Notes: generated from the letters alone by a model not told the origin. Shown: positions 36,952-50,489, numbered from the stretch's first letter. The stretch: DNA of 64,000 bases from Fistularia commersonii (GCA_037954325.1 JBBMNZ010000021.1:15598616-15662615); one strand, 5' to 3'. Program-made: numbers and translations.

Positions 36952-38270
36952 GTCGTCTCTCACGGAACCTCCTCACATTCAACCACAAAGGGACTTTTAA
37001 ACTGTGTTTCTCGTAGAAGGGTCGCTCATTCGATTGCTGCTTTTGACCACATGGTAGGACGTCGTCTCCCTCGTTCTCACGCTCTTTGGGACTGTCTTAG
37101 TGTGTTTGAATCGTTCTTCGGTATTATTTGATATTGTATCGATTTTAATTCCCCTCCACACGTACCGTTTTACGCCCTCCCCTCCCGCCCGTCTTATTAC
37201 GATGTACAATTACGGCATTGTGGGTATTTGTGTTTTGAAGCGGCGTATCTGGAGTGGTTGTGTGAAGAGAGATCATGCTCCTGTCACAAGCTGCAACGAC
37301 ACTTTAGATGCCTGACTCGCACAGACGCTTCCCGTCGAGTCGTTTTCACACTAATCCAGTGAGACCCCGTGTTGGACTAACACAATCATGACTGTACTTT
37401 ACCCTCGTCCGCTTACTGACAAATGTCTTTTACTGTTTTTAAATTATGTTCGGAGGCATGAGGAAGAGGAGGAAGATGTACCTAGGACTGAACTGAGAAA
37501 AGTGGTGAAACTGTTAATTTAAGTGCACATTTGGTAGTGTCTTTATGTAGTGACCGTCTTAGGCAAGATCGACCACGTCCTTATGCAATAGAAGCTCCCG
37601 TCGAAGTGCATCCACTGAGTGCTGAATGTATTTATGAACTGCAGATGAGTGTGATCACCTCTTAGAATTTGAAAAATCACCTTTAACTGGGGGGGGGGGA
37701 GAGAAAAAAAAACAAAAAAACAACCCTACACCTTCTCCTCTTGGGAAAAAAAAAGAAAATCCAGTCTTGAAAAACATCCTTTCCAACCTTGTAGTGAAGG
37801 ACCTGCTTGTGATTAAGAAAAAAAAAAAAGGCCAGTTGTGTTTTTTGTTTGTTTTTTTTTTTTGTTGTTTTTTTGTTTTTAAATCATTATTTTAAAGGTT
37901 TTTAAAGCTGCATTTCGGCCCAGCTGGAGACCCCCCTCAACTCACGGCAGATCACAACGATGCACTGAAACCTCATCTGACGGCGTTCCCGCAGAATAAT
38001 GTCTAATGCTGTCACATCCAACGGCGATAGAATCAGTGTCTGATACGTAAGATGCGGCCGCCGGGGGCTCCCGAGGCTTTTTATCAAATCTGTCTTGACT
38101 GTGTTTGCATCAGTTTTGTGTTGTAACGTCTTGAGTATTTAACTGTAATTTTTCCTTTTATCATAGTATAGTAAAGATGCTACTTAGTAGGACTAATTCA
38201 GGGAAACGGTTTCTGCTCAAATAATCCTCCATCACTGTTTTCAATAAAATAACCACAAACTCAAAATGGC
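36952..38270 (+). other. hipk1: hipk 3' untranslated region
   Basis: Non-coding sequence from the stop to the AATAAA at 38243. It contains G, A and T homopolymer runs between 37688 and 37880. No reading frame with similarity is seen. Confidence 0.7.
38243..38248 (+). terminator. AATAAA polyadenylation signal, likely hipk
   Basis: Canonical AATAAA about 1.3 kb after the hipk stop, at the end of an AT-rich UTR and just before ordinary intergenic sequence. Confidence 0.6.
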
Positions 38271-39319
38271 ACGGCGTCCTGATCCATACCGACCGATCCC
38301 AGACGCGTTTGCGTAAAAACCCACATGCCGGCGCGGTCGTTGCCGCTGTTTACTCGCGTTACATAACCGCGAGCTGCGGTGGAGCTGTGAGACGCCATCA
38401 AATCAAACGCCACATTCATTTCTCAGTCTTTTGTGGTGTTTTTTTCCCAGGGCAAGCCGGGGCAGAACGCCGCGGCGACGCTTTGATTGACACATCCTCT
38501 TGATTTGCACTCTTGTTTCGACTCTTGAGCAAGTGGATGTGTGATTGAATCGGTCGGGCCTCCACAAAACCACACACAGGTCCCTGGGCGCGTTGAACAT
38601 TCTTGAATAATTTGCTCCGACGGTTGCAGAAGACGGGCCGAGATGTTCTGGAGCCGATGTCACTCGCGACCCCCGACGCTCATTGCGTGAGTGTATCATG
38701 CGGATGTAGCAAAAACAAATATCTGAAGAGTTTATCATTTTCTGGATAAACCCTCGCAACCCTTCACGCTTTTTCCACGTTACTGTGAGAGGCGACCTTT
38801 GTGGAGGAACCTGACGTTTTGGGAAAACCTGCAAATATGCAAATGAGCCCGCGGAGACCCGACCGACAAGTCGAGCCGACTCTTAACTTCATTTGCCTGT
38901 TGGCCTTCTCCCAGGGTGATGTAACCCTCGCCGCCCCAAACACACCACATCCTTTCTTTTCACCGCTCAGGGATCATGTATTACTTACTTTTTGCACATG
39001 CATGACTTATGAATCACTACTTTATAATCAAGATTAAGCATCAAAATCATTTCTCGTCATACGAGTCAGGAAACATTTTTTGCTGTAAAAGTAAATTCTT
39101 GTTTCGCTGTCCGTCGTGACACCAGATTGGCGGTGGGGAAAAAACAAAAAGCTATTGTTGCAAGGAGTTGTTAACAGTGCAGAGAAATGTTTTCACTTAG
39201 AAGTCAATCGACCCAGAGAATTCCAGAAAGTAAAACACTGAAATCCATTTAAAAACAACAAAAACTCTTTAAATAACAAGGCACGCATTAGACAATGTCA
39301 GTGCCGTGATGCTATTGAT
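38271..39319. other. Intergenic region with no recognised feature
   Basis: I see no exon, RNA gene or known repeat in this kilobase. Confidence 0.45.
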
Positions 39320-39925
39320 GGTGCACCATTGGTGTTGTTAATAAACAAAAATATTTAGATTTTTATGGGAAATTACCAAGATATATGGAGTCAAAATCTT
39401 CAAAACAGTTATTCAGTTTGATGTGTAAAAACTTAGATGTTTTTAATCCACCGCTTTCTGCAACGGCTTATAAGCCCCTCACTAAGTTCCCAGCTGTTTT
39501 TTAGAAAACGTCTTCGTCTTAAATTGATTTCCATTAACTACCTGTCTTTATCTTCATACGAATGTCAAAAAAGGGTTTTCCTGCACAGTGAGTTTCTCTC
39601 CTTGCCGCCCATAGTGAAGTCTTCATTGTATTCAGTGTTTGTATTAAAAAATGTTTTTGTTTTTTTTTTTTTATTAAAAAAAAAAAGCATTTATTTGGTT
39701 TGGACTTTTTTGCATTATTTTTCCCCAAAATTTTTGTTTTGTTTCTAAATCAACATTCACAAAAATGTGGTCATTTGCAGATTAAAATCCAAAATAAATT
39801 TCAAAAAGTAACCATTTTGATAAGATATGTTTCATACATTCATACATACATATGTATGTATGAATGTATGGATTTTACTCACAAATAAATCTTGGGATTT
39901 TTTTTATTTAGTGACTTTTGTGGTT
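39320..39925. repeat. Duplicated segment, copy 1
   Basis: Aligns by eye with 52050-53015. Shared landmarks include TTCAGTTTGATG-GTAAAAACTT, TTTTAATCCAC, CTTTCTGC/TTTCTGCC with ACGGCTTA, the T-rich run with CATTTA-TTGGTTTGG and GTGACTTTTGTGG. Copy 1 lacks about 490 bases present in copy 2. It also contains a perfect 38-base palindrome at 39833-39870. Origin (segmental duplication or unknown repeat family) is not settled. Confidence 0.7.
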
Positions 39926-40197
39926 ACAATGTTATATACTTATAAAATGATTAATGCATAAAAATTACTTTAAAGTATATATAAAATCACAGAATTATTT
40001 TTTCCTAAGTGATATATATATCATTTTAACCACAAAAGTGACTTTTGTGGGTAACATTTTTGCCAAGTGACATTTTTTGCCAAGTGATTTTCATGGTCCA
40101 AAGTGATTGTTGATAAAACCAATAAATAAAAAAATCATGATGATAGATCAATAAAAAATATTAATATATAAAAATCTATGAATCTTCATTTCCTTCA

Positions 40198-40308
40198 GTG
40201 GGTCGACGCAGCAAATCAACCTTCTCCACCGAACCCCATTCTCTGTATCCTCCTTTCTCACATCGACTACCTTCATGTCCTCGCTTACGACGTCCATAAA
40301 TGCGTTTA
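40198..40308 (-). mobile_element. RTE-type LINE 3' fragment
   Basis: On the minus strand this reads as the end of an RTE reverse transcriptase reading frame (FMDVV-EDMKVV-V-KEDTENGVRWRRLI). It is the same motif as at 40930-41128 and 51052-51249, with substitutions. Fragment only. Confidence 0.65.
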
Positions 40309-40310
40309 TA

Positions 40311-40600
40311 CAGGACTGTCTCAGATAATTAGAATTTTGTGATAAAGTTCTTTATCTTCTGTAATGCAATTAAAAACAAAAATTACTTTTTCATGATATT
40401 CTTATATTTTGAGATAGGATTTTTGCGTTTACTTAAGATGTAAGTCATAATCAGCAATATTAAAATAATAAAAGGCTTGCAATATCTCAGTTGATTTGTA
40501 ATTAATACAGAATGTATGACATCTTTGTTTTTGTGATTGTACAGAAGTACAGCAGATAAAGAACTTTATCACAATATCCTAGTTTTCTGAGACAGTCCTG
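40311..40600. mobile_element. TIR element (MITE), copy 1, 290 bp with TA flanks
   Basis: The ends are inverted: CAGGACTGTCTCAG at the left, CTGAGACAGTCCTG at the right. The match continues imperfectly for about 45 bases (AGATAAAGAACTTTATCACA). It is flanked by TA on both sides, fitting Tc1/mariner-type integration. No transposase frame is present, so it is non-autonomous. Confidence 0.85.
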
Positions 40601-40774
40601 TATATGTGTGTATATATATGTGTGTGTGTGTATATATATATAAAACTTTTTTTCTCAGTGATTTTGACATTTTATAAAGTGATTGAAGTCATTGTGGTCA
40701 AAACACAATTTGAAAAATAAATGCAAATATTAATATAAAATAAATAAAAATCACTTGAATATATGTGATTTTAT

Positions 40775-40821
40775 ATCTATCTATATATATATATATATAT
40801 GTATATATATGTATATGTATA

Positions 40822-40903
<82 letters not shown>

Positions 40904-40911
40904 TATATAGA
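40775..40911. repeat. (TA)n then (TG)n microsatellite
   Basis: Alternating TA/TATG units pass into a pure TG run (about 40858-40898) immediately before an RTE fragment. Confidence 0.9.
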
Positions 40912-40923
40912 TCTGGTGGTGAT

Positions 40924-41128
40924 GGTTGGGTCATGAACAGAGGAGGGAGAGTGAATATGTTGGTAGACGGATGCTGGAATTAGAGCTACCAGGCAGGAGG
41001 CCTCGAGGACGACCAAAGAGAAGATTTATGGACGTAGAGAGAGAAGATATGAAGGTAGTTGGTGTGAGAGAGGAGGATACAGAGAATAGGGTTCGATGGA
41101 GAAGGTTGATTCGATGTGGCGACCCCAT
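40924..41128 (+). mobile_element. RTE-type LINE reverse transcriptase C-terminus (sense)
   Basis: The plus strand encodes RRMLELELPGRRPRGRPKRR, FMDVEREDMKVVGVREEDTE and RVRWRRLIRCGDP, the characteristic end of RTE-clade reverse transcriptases. It is broken by a stop within the RRMLEL segment in one frame and by frame changes upstream, so it is inactive. Confidence 0.85.
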
Positions 41129-41129
41129 C

Positions 41130-42258
41130 TTTATCTCTGTTACACCAACCTAAAGGGATCATTCTCTCCCTCCTTGCTGTCCAACCGAGCATACAAGTCA
41201 TCGTACGCCCTTTGTTTTGCCTTTGCTACCTCTATCTTTACCTTTCGCCGCATCTCCCTGAACTCCAGTCTGTTCTCTTCAGTCCTCTCAGTATCCAACT
41301 TCTTCTTTGCTAACCGCTTTCTTTGTATAAACTCCTGCACTTCCTCATTCCACCACCAAGTCTCCTTATCTACTTTCCTTCCAGATGACACACCAAGTAC
41401 TCTTCTACCTGTCTCCCTGATAACACTAGCTGTTGTTGTCCAATCATCTGGAAGCTCACCCTGACCACCCAGACCCTTTCTCGACTCCTCCCTGAAAACC
41501 ATGCAACACTCCTCCCTTTTCAGCTTCCACTGCTTTGTCCTCTGCTCTGCCTTTGTCCTCTTCGTCTTCCTTGTCACCAGAGTCATCCTACAAACCACCA
41601 TCCTATGCTGTCTGGCTACACTCTCACCTACAACTACTTTGCAGTCACTGACCTCTTTCAGGTTACCTCGTCTATACAAGATGTAGTCTACCTGCGTGCT
41701 CCTACCTCCGCTCTTAGTGTTCACTACAGTCATTTCCATCCTTTTTTGCAAAATCTACCACCATCTGTCCCTCTGCATTCCTATCCTGGATACCAAATCT
41801 GCCCATCACTTCTTCATCCCCTCTGTTGCCTTCACCGACATGTCCATTGAAGTCTGCACCAATTATCACTCTCTTATCCCTGGGGGTATTCTGCATCACT
41901 TCATCTAACTCATTCCAGAACTTCTTCTCAAACTCACATCCCACCTACGGGGCATAGCCACTAATAACATTGAGCATCACACCTTCAATTTCCAGTTTCA
42001 GACTCATAAGTCTACCTGACATTCTTTTCACCTCCAGAACGTTCCCAACAAACTCCTCCTTCAAGATAACTCCTGCTCCTTTTCTCTCGTCAGTACCATA
42101 ATAGTACAACTTAAAGCTGCTCCTAAGCTTCTAGCCTTACTTCCTTTCCACCTGCTCTCCTGGACACACAGTATATCCACCTTCCTTCTCTGCATCGTGT
42201 CAACCAACTCTCTATCTTTTACTGTCATTAACTCAATATTCAAAGTTCCTCCTCTCAG
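41130..42258 (-). mobile_element. RTE-type LINE 5' part (endonuclease region), degraded
   Basis: On the minus strand, starting near 42258, the pieces are KDRELVDTMQRRKVDILCVQ-ESRWKGSKARSLG, then KRVIIGADFNGHVGEG with VMGRFGIQDRN, then STQVDYILYRRGN, VDKETWWWNEEVQEF and a Lys/Arg-rich linker to DDLYARLDS. This is the order of an apurinic-type endonuclease followed by the linker to reverse transcriptase. The frame is interrupted at least twice. The element stops short of the reverse transcriptase core and is followed by an inverted 3' fragment. Confidence 0.88.
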
Positions 42259-42264
42259 TTCCTT

Positions 42265-42425
42265 AAAGACCTTAAAACACTTAATAGCCTTAACTTTGAC
42301 ACTTTATATTATATTGTATTTCTTATTCTCCCTCCTACCTACTATTATCTATTATTGTTATGTTTTACTTGAAATTCTGGCACAACAATTTCCTTCAGGA
42401 TGAATAAAGTTGTTCTTATCTTATT
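42265..42425 (+). mobile_element. LINE/SINE 3' tail
   Basis: Ends GGCACAACAATTTCCTTCAG-GATGAATAAAGTTGTTCTTA with an A/T-rich body. The reverse complement of the same tail occurs twice near 54.4-54.9 kb. Family not named with certainty. Confidence 0.65.
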
Positions 42426-42482
42426 TTAATTGATTCTGCACAGGAAATTACGTATTTCATTCTTTTCAGTTTTCGCCAATGT

Positions 42483-42540
42483 TATAAATTAGGGGGCGTG
42501 GCCAACGAGCGACCCGGAAGTGGAGCCGAGCTAGCAGTAG
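42483..42540 (+). promoter_or_regulatory. Core promoter-like cluster (TATA, GC box, ETS site)
   Basis: TATAAAT at 42483, then GGGGGCGTGGCC (42492-42503, KLF/Sp1-like), then ACCCGGAAGTGG (ETS-like, about 42512-42523). Their spacing suits a start site near 42513. The block is GC-rich within AT-rich surroundings. Confidence 0.4.
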
Positions 42541-43790
42541 CAGCAGTAGAGTGGGACGCCGACTACGGGAGACACATTTAAACGTTTTTCTCGATGAAAT
42601 ATGCTTCAGTATGATGAGAGTCACTGGTACATTGACCAAGTTCCTCAGAGAGAGGTTGTGAAATCTTAACCGTCATTTTGTTTCATTCAAAGACGTCGGC
42701 GGGCAGCAGGTAAGAGGCTAGTAGCATTAGCATCGAGCTTCTTTACTATCTCTGGTCAGTTCAGGACAGACTTGTTAACGTTCTGTGCTCAATTTTAAAG
42801 TGTTCGATGACAATTAAATGTAAATGCAACAAAGTAGCCAAAATCTTTCGAACATATTTGCATGTCAGTCAGCATTTAGACAAAAAAAATCCCAGATGTG
42901 ATGTGTAGTGGGTCCAGGGAACAAGCAGAGGTGTGAAGGTTTGGTGCAAAAGGACAGAATACATGTGTGTGGATGACAGGAACCCCAGAGGAACACTGAG
43001 GCTACACGATGTGGAGGTTTTTAAGTACATTTGTCAACAGTGCAGGGCAGTGGAGGGTGTGGAAAGAGTATGTTAATGGATGGATTGAACCAGGGCATGA
43101 TGTTAGTTGGTACGAGACAAAGGAATGCATGGAAGACATGGATGCAGATGGTTTGCTGATGAGAGGAAAAGAGGGTTCCCACAAAGTTTTAAATGGCAAA
43201 GTAACAAACTTGGCATTCCGTTGTGTTAAATCATTCTTTCACATTGATCAGACCTGTAAAACAGACAGTTCTTCAAAATTTTGCTGTGACGGGGTTAAGT
43301 TGGTCAATTCTGTTGTTCTGTTTGCAGGGTTGTGGAATATTGTTATATCTCCCAGCAATATGAATGTTAAAATTGACAATGATAAAATAAAACAAATGTT
43401 AGTGAGGGTAAGATGGGGAGGAAATATGCATTATATCTCCCTTTTCAGCATGTGAAATTTAAAGATAATTGAAATCATCAAATTGGCACATGACATGATT
43501 CATTTAATCTTTTTTTAGTTTTCTGAATGAAGTCTAGAAATTAGGCAACTGTTACCAGTTTACATTTTTAAAACCCATCTAAAATTGTTCCCAAGTTGTC
43601 ATTGAATATTGTATATCAGTGATGTAACATCGATTGTGATCTCCTCGAGCCACTCAGATAGTTTGTTGTGGATTCCAGCCTCAGTCACTGGAGAGGAACT
43701 ACATATCTGACGACAACCAAGCCGGAGCCCCACGTCAACATCAGTCTCTGCTGTACAACCTCAACGTTGAATAAAGTTCCTTTATCATCA
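42513..43790 (+). ncRNA. Putative two-exon non-coding transcription unit
   Basis: A TATA/GC-box cluster precedes a possible exon ending at a good donor (GGGCAGCAG/GTAAGAGG, exon end 42711). Downstream, GTGGATTCCAG/CCTCAG (exon start about 43679) leads to TTGAATAAAG (AATAAA about 43770) and a GT-rich stretch. The first exon holds a 22-codon ORF starting MLQYDESHWYIDQVPQ; no similarity is recognised. An old RTE fragment lies in the intron. No transcript is known to me, so this is inferred from signals alone; a repeat-derived explanation is possible. Confidence 0.3.
42931..43035 (+). mobile_element. RTE LINE fragment (plus strand)
   Basis: Encodes CKRTEYMCVDDRNPRGTLRL and EVFKYI, equivalent to the CKTEYMCVNERNPSGTVRL-type block of RTE reverse transcriptase. 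Short, degraded, followed by unrelated sequence. Confidence 0.6.
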
Positions 43791-43919
43791 TTTTGGTGCC
43801 TGTGTTTTTTGATTATGATAAAAAAAAAAAAAATGGTTCCTTTTCTACCTGGGACACTCACACTTACACCCCCGCCTCCGCGGGTGACGAGGGGTGGCCG
43901 GCGCCCATCTCTCAGCCTA

Positions 43920-44162
43920 TAGGGCCGCCCTGGATTGCACAGGGCCACTCACACCATTCATTCCTAGGGACAATTTACTGTTGCCGATCAACTTAAATGC
44001 ATGCTTTTGGCCAGTGGGAGGAAGGGAGGAACCCACGCGGACACGGGGAGAACATGCCAACTCCACACAGAGGCAACCACTCACAGTGGTTGATGTGGGG
44101 CTTGAACCCGGGTTGCTTTGCTGTGAGGTAACAGCTCTAACCGCTGCACCACCGAGCCGCCC
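43920..44162. repeat. Widespread fish dispersed repeat (SINE-like)
   Basis: Contains CACGGGGAGAACATGCCAAC-TCCACACAG and a tail CTAACCGCTGCACCACCGAG, sequences that recur throughout fish genomes. No coding capacity. Exact family not assigned. Confidence 0.6.
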
Positions 44163-44639
44163 AACCAGAAACTCTCCGGATGTCGTACTTGGCATACAGG
44201 TTCCAGCGTGTTCTATTTGATTAATACTTTTGGTGCGATATTACTGTCAACTGTGTAAAGATCATAGTATTTCATGCTTCAAGTAGTTCATTCATTCATA
44301 TCAATGATGTGTTATTTTAATGTCCCTTTATTTTTTTGAGCAGTATATATGTGTGCCAATTTGACCTGAGTACTTAGTAGTGTTGTAAAATAAACGGATA
44401 CATGGTTATTCCTTTGAATGTTTGTTTTGAGAATAAAACCCTCACAGATAAAATGACTGATTGAATAACTCGAACCTGCAGGTCATGACTCATTACCCAC
44501 ACGATATCCAAACATCTCAGTATTTCACACCTCCCATTTGAAGTAATTCTGCAAGCAAAACAAGTTTTCTCTTATGTTCAGTCTAATTGTATTTCAGTGA
44601 ACAGTTGACTTGTAAATACATGTATATTAGCATACTGTA
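44163..44639. other. AT-rich intergenic sequence
   Basis: No recognisable gene or repeat family; it leads into the TACA tract. Confidence 0.4.
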
Positions 44640-46596
44640 TATACATGCGTTCATATATATTTACATACACAAAATATATATGTATGTATATATATTTTGT
44701 GTATGTAAAAAATATATTCATTAATACATATATCTACATGCGAACATACATGAAAACACATGAATACATACATTCAAATACATTTATTCACACTTACAGA
44801 CTAGTATACATTTTCACCAACATACACATACATACATTTATACTCACAAATATACATACAAACATACATATATACCTACATACATACAAACACAGAAATA
44901 TATACAACCATACCTACAAATGTATACATAAATTTATACCAACATAAATATATATATATATACACACACATTCATATATATATATTTATACATATGCATA
45001 TATATATATATATACATTCATATATACATTCACACCGACATATACAAACATGAATAATTATAGACATTCATAAACACAAACGCAGATACATAAATATATA
45101 CATACATATAAACATACATAGTTACAAATAAAAACATATACATTCATACATACATTCACATATGCAGAAGTATATATATATATATATATACATACTCTAA
45201 TACAAATTCACATACATGAATACATATACATACATACAACTATTCACAAATACATAAATACAGACAGACATACACACATACATACTTGCATACATTCATA
45301 CATACCTACAACCTCAGAAACACACATCTTCAAAAATACATACATACATTGCATACATACATGCATACACACACACATACATAAATATATAAATGTATAC
45401 ATACAACCATACATACAGTTGTATACATAAGTACACACATAGATGTATACATACATTTATCCATATACATATATTCATACACACCTACACACAAACATGC
45501 ACACACATACATATATATGTATTGTACATACAAACTTACATATATTAATACAAACATACATATACATATGTACATTTAAACCAACATATATACAAATACA
45601 AGCACCAAAACACATACATAACAACATATACATATATACATAACATACATATATATACATGCATACACACATACATATGTGTGAGCATGCATGTATACAT
45701 ACACACATACACACAAGCATATGCATACACACAAGTATATGCATACATACTAAGCCACAAACAGATGCAAACATACTTTTACACATAAAAAACATATATA
45801 TACACACATACATATATACATATATAAATACACAAATATATACACCCACTTACAAACATGCATATATACACACATTCACATATACATAAATTCATACACA
45901 CTAACCTACAAACATTTAACAAAAAAATTAAATTTATAAATATACTTACATACGCACATACATACATGGATAAAGACACACATGAATACATACATACATA
46001 CATACATAAATATAAACGTACATACATACATGCATATACATACATACATACATACATACAAACACATACATGAATAAATACACGCATAACATATAACCAT
46101 ACAAGCATATATTTATACATACAAATGTGTATATTCATACACACCTATATACATACATGTACACACACACATACATACATTTATATATCCATACATATCT
46201 ATATATATCTACAAATATTCATACAAACATACATAGTCTTATACATTAACATCATTATACAAAAGCACAAACATACATAAGTACATATACACATACATAC
46301 ATTCATACTCTCAAAAATACATACATACATACAGACATACTTACAAACATACATAAATATACATATATACACGTACATACATATACACACAGGTATACAA
46401 ATTTATACAAACATACATACATACATACTTATGTATTAACATAAATACATACATATGTACACATAAACATATATAGGTAAATATATGCATAAATACATAC
46501 ACAAAAAATGCACACATACATACTTGCACACACACTTACACATACATAAATACATTTAGACATACATACATATGCAAAAATACATATATATACATA

Positions 46597-46862
46597 CAGG
46601 ACTGTCTCTGAAAATTAGAATGTTGTGATGAAGTTCTTTATCTTCTGTAATGCAATGAAAAAAAGCAAAAAATACTTTCTCAAGATATTCTAACATTTTG
46701 AGATAGGATTCTTGCGTTTTCTTAAGATGTGAGCTATAATCAGCAATATTAAAATAATAAAAAGGCTTGCTATATTTCAGTTGATTTGTAATGAATCCAG
46801 AATGTATGATATTTTTGTTTTTGTAATAGCATTACAGAAGATAAATAACTTTATCACAATAT
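46597..46862. mobile_element. TIR element (MITE), copy 2, right end truncated
   Basis: Same family as 40311-40600. The left end CAGGACTGTCTCTG, the internal AATCAGCAATATTAAAATAA and TTTCAGTTGATTTGTAAT are shared. It stops at ACTTTATCACAATA without the terminal GAGACAGTCCTG, running into TACA repeat. Left flank is TA. Confidence 0.85.
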
Positions 46863-47001
46863 ACATAAATATGTATATATGTATATGTATACCTACATAC
46901 ATGCAAGCACATACATAAATATATAAATATATAAATACAACCATACACATATGTATACAAACAATCATACACAACTACATACATATCTGCACATACATAC
47001 A

Positions 47002-47034
<33 letters not shown>

Positions 47035-47857
47035 TCATTCACATAAATATATCCATACATCCATAAATATAAACGTATACATTTACAATGACATTTAAAC
47101 AAACACACATATAAACCTATTTAAATACATATACACATACATACATTTTTACTCACAAAATACATACATACATGCATACAAGCATATATACATACCTACA
47201 TATAGACATACGTACACGCATACCTATATACAAACATACATAAATACATATAAACTGACAAACATAGTAACATACATAATATTACACATAAAAACATAAA
47301 AATACATACATACATACATACATATATTCATATAAAATACATACATACATACATACATTTATACATAAACATACATACATGCACACATACATAAATGCAA
47401 ACATACAATCACACATGCATACATACATACATTCATACACACAATCATATATACATACATAAATACATACAAACACACACATAAATAAATGTATATTTAC
47501 ATACATAAAAATATATGCTATGTTGATACATATAAACAAACTTAAGTACATATACACATTCATAGACAGATACATACCTAAATATAAATATACATACATA
47601 CATATAAACATACATAAATACATATATACTCATGTATATATGTATATATATGTATATACACACATATACACATACATACATATACACAAACATATACATA
47701 CATACACACCTATATATTGACATACATAATTACATACATACAAACATACATACATACATACATTCATTCACACATACCTAAATTCATATATAAATACACA
47801 CATACATGCATTTAAACATACTGAAATAAATATACACACATATATATATACATCTAA

Positions 47858-47890
<33 letters not shown>

Positions 47891-48469
47891 CAAATACATA
47901 TACACACATACATATAAACGTATCTACATACATACACACATACATAAATATGACATGTATACATACAGCCATACATACATACTTTTATACATACAATTGT
48001 ATAAATAGACACAAACATGGTACATACATTTATCCACACCTTCATTCATAAACATCTACATACATACACGAACAAATATATATATCCTCATACATTCATT
48101 AAATTCACATACATATATACATACATTCACACACAGACATAAATACATACATACATTTAACCATGCATACATACATACATACATACATACATACATAGAT
48201 TCTTACACAATTTCATATACACATACATATCTATATACATAAAATATATAACTACATGCACACATATACAAAGATACAAACACACATTCATGCATACATA
48301 TATTAACTTACACAAATATATAAACATATATATACATATTTACATACATAGAAATATGTATACATGCATACATATAAAAATATTTCAATGCATATACATA
48401 TACATACATAAATATAAACATACATGCATACATACATAAACACACACATACACACATATATAAATCTAC

Positions 48470-48509
<40 letters not shown>

Positions 48510-50283
48510 TTTTATACCAACACAAATACAAATGTGTACATACATACATATTCACACATACATACACATATACACAAATACATGTAGATGATTACATATA
48601 CATGCATATATACCTACATACAAACATACACACACATAAATACATACATCTATACATACAACCATACTTACATATATTTATACATATAAATTGATACATA
48701 ATAACAAACATACATCTACACGTACATATATCGATGTACATACATGCACTCACATACTTACAGACACATACATACTGTCATACATACATATATACATTTA
48801 TAGCTCCATATATGCATACACACACATGCATTCACATGGATACATTCATACATACATATAAACATTTACACCTACATATCTACATACACATATGCATACA
48901 TACAAACATACCAAGACATGAATACATATTCACATTCGTAAACACATACATACAAACATACATACACAAACACATACAAATCTACATACACAAATACATA
49001 CAAGCACACACATGAATCCATCTATATTTACATACATAAAAATATGTATATATAGATACATACTTATATTTACATACATAAAAATATATAATCATACATA
49101 CATGTAAAAATACATATAAACAAACATAAATTTATACATACGTCCACATACATCTATTCTAAAAAACATACATTGCAATTAATACATTTACACCGACATA
49201 TAAACAAACAGACATATATACATACATACATATACAAACATATACATACACGTACATGCATAAATATATACCTACATACACACCATGTAAACATACATAA
49301 ATACATATCCACATATATGCATTTATACTCACAAGATACATGCATACATAAAAACATATATACATACTTATACACATATATATCTACATATATGCATACA
49401 TATGTAACAATATACATATATAAATACACACACATACACACATACAATATACATACATACATACATACATTCATACATACATATATACATTTACATACAC
49501 ATGAATACATACATACATTCATAAACACAAACATAAATACACACGAACATATACATACAACCACGGATACATAAATATATACATACACCCATACATCTAC
49601 AGACATTCATAAATACATTTACACATACATTTATTGATCTATACATACATACATACATACATACTTACACATTTACATACATACATATATACATTTAAAC
49701 ATACATAGACATACATAAATACATACACACAAAAATGCAGAAGATACATACCTACATACAAACATATACATACATACATACAGATATACATACACAAATA
49801 TATGCGTACATATATACACAGACATATGTATAAATACATATAAACATACAGACACATACATACATACATATACACACACTTTCATACAAACATACATACA
49901 TTCATACCTACTTACATAAATGCAAACATACATACATTCACACACATAGATACATTTAACCATGCATGCATACAGACGCACACATACATACATACATACA
50001 TATACACGTACATATTTACATACTTTATACCTACATACATAGAAGCATATATAAATATACACATATATACATACAAACATGCAGACTTGCATATAAAAAT
50101 ACATACAACTAAACACATAGGTACATGCATAAATACCTACGCACATACACAAAAACACATACTACACAAACATCCTTTCATACATATTCATACACACACA
50201 TACACATACATACAATCACAAATACATACACACATATACATACATTATTATATAAATGCATACATACATATGTACATACACAC

Positions 50284-50489
50284 CAGTGACGCGCAGTCAG
50301 TAGAGGCAGGGGAGGGCGGGCCTCCCTTGTCATCACGGAAAAAAAAATGCAAAATGAAAAAATAAATTAAATGGTTATATTTATTCAGTGATTTGTATTA
50401 TGAAGTGATTTTCCACGATTTTTTTCAAAATCGATGTGCGGTGATTACGTCAGTGCCTCACCACCCATGAACCTCACCACACGTCACTG
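50284..50489. mobile_element. 206-bp hAT-like MITE with 8-bp target duplication
   Basis: The element starts CAGTGACGCGCAGTCAGTAG and ends ACCTCACCACACGTCACTG, so the outer seven bases (CAGTGAC/GTCACTG) are perfect inverted repeats and the next bases are imperfect. It is flanked by ATACACAC at 50276-50283 and at 50490-50497. An 8-bp duplication is typical of hAT insertion. The interior is AT-rich without a frame. Confidence 0.75.

Noticed and set aside
41096..41908. Plus-strand frames over 41.1-41.9 kb
   Set aside because: They are antisense to the RTE endonuclease region, which is clearly coded on the minus strand.
45244..50158. Many open frames of 60-160 codons rich in Tyr, Cys, Met and Val, or Thr, His and Ile
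   Set aside because: They are translations of the TACA/CATA repeat in all frames on both strands, with no independent coding signal.
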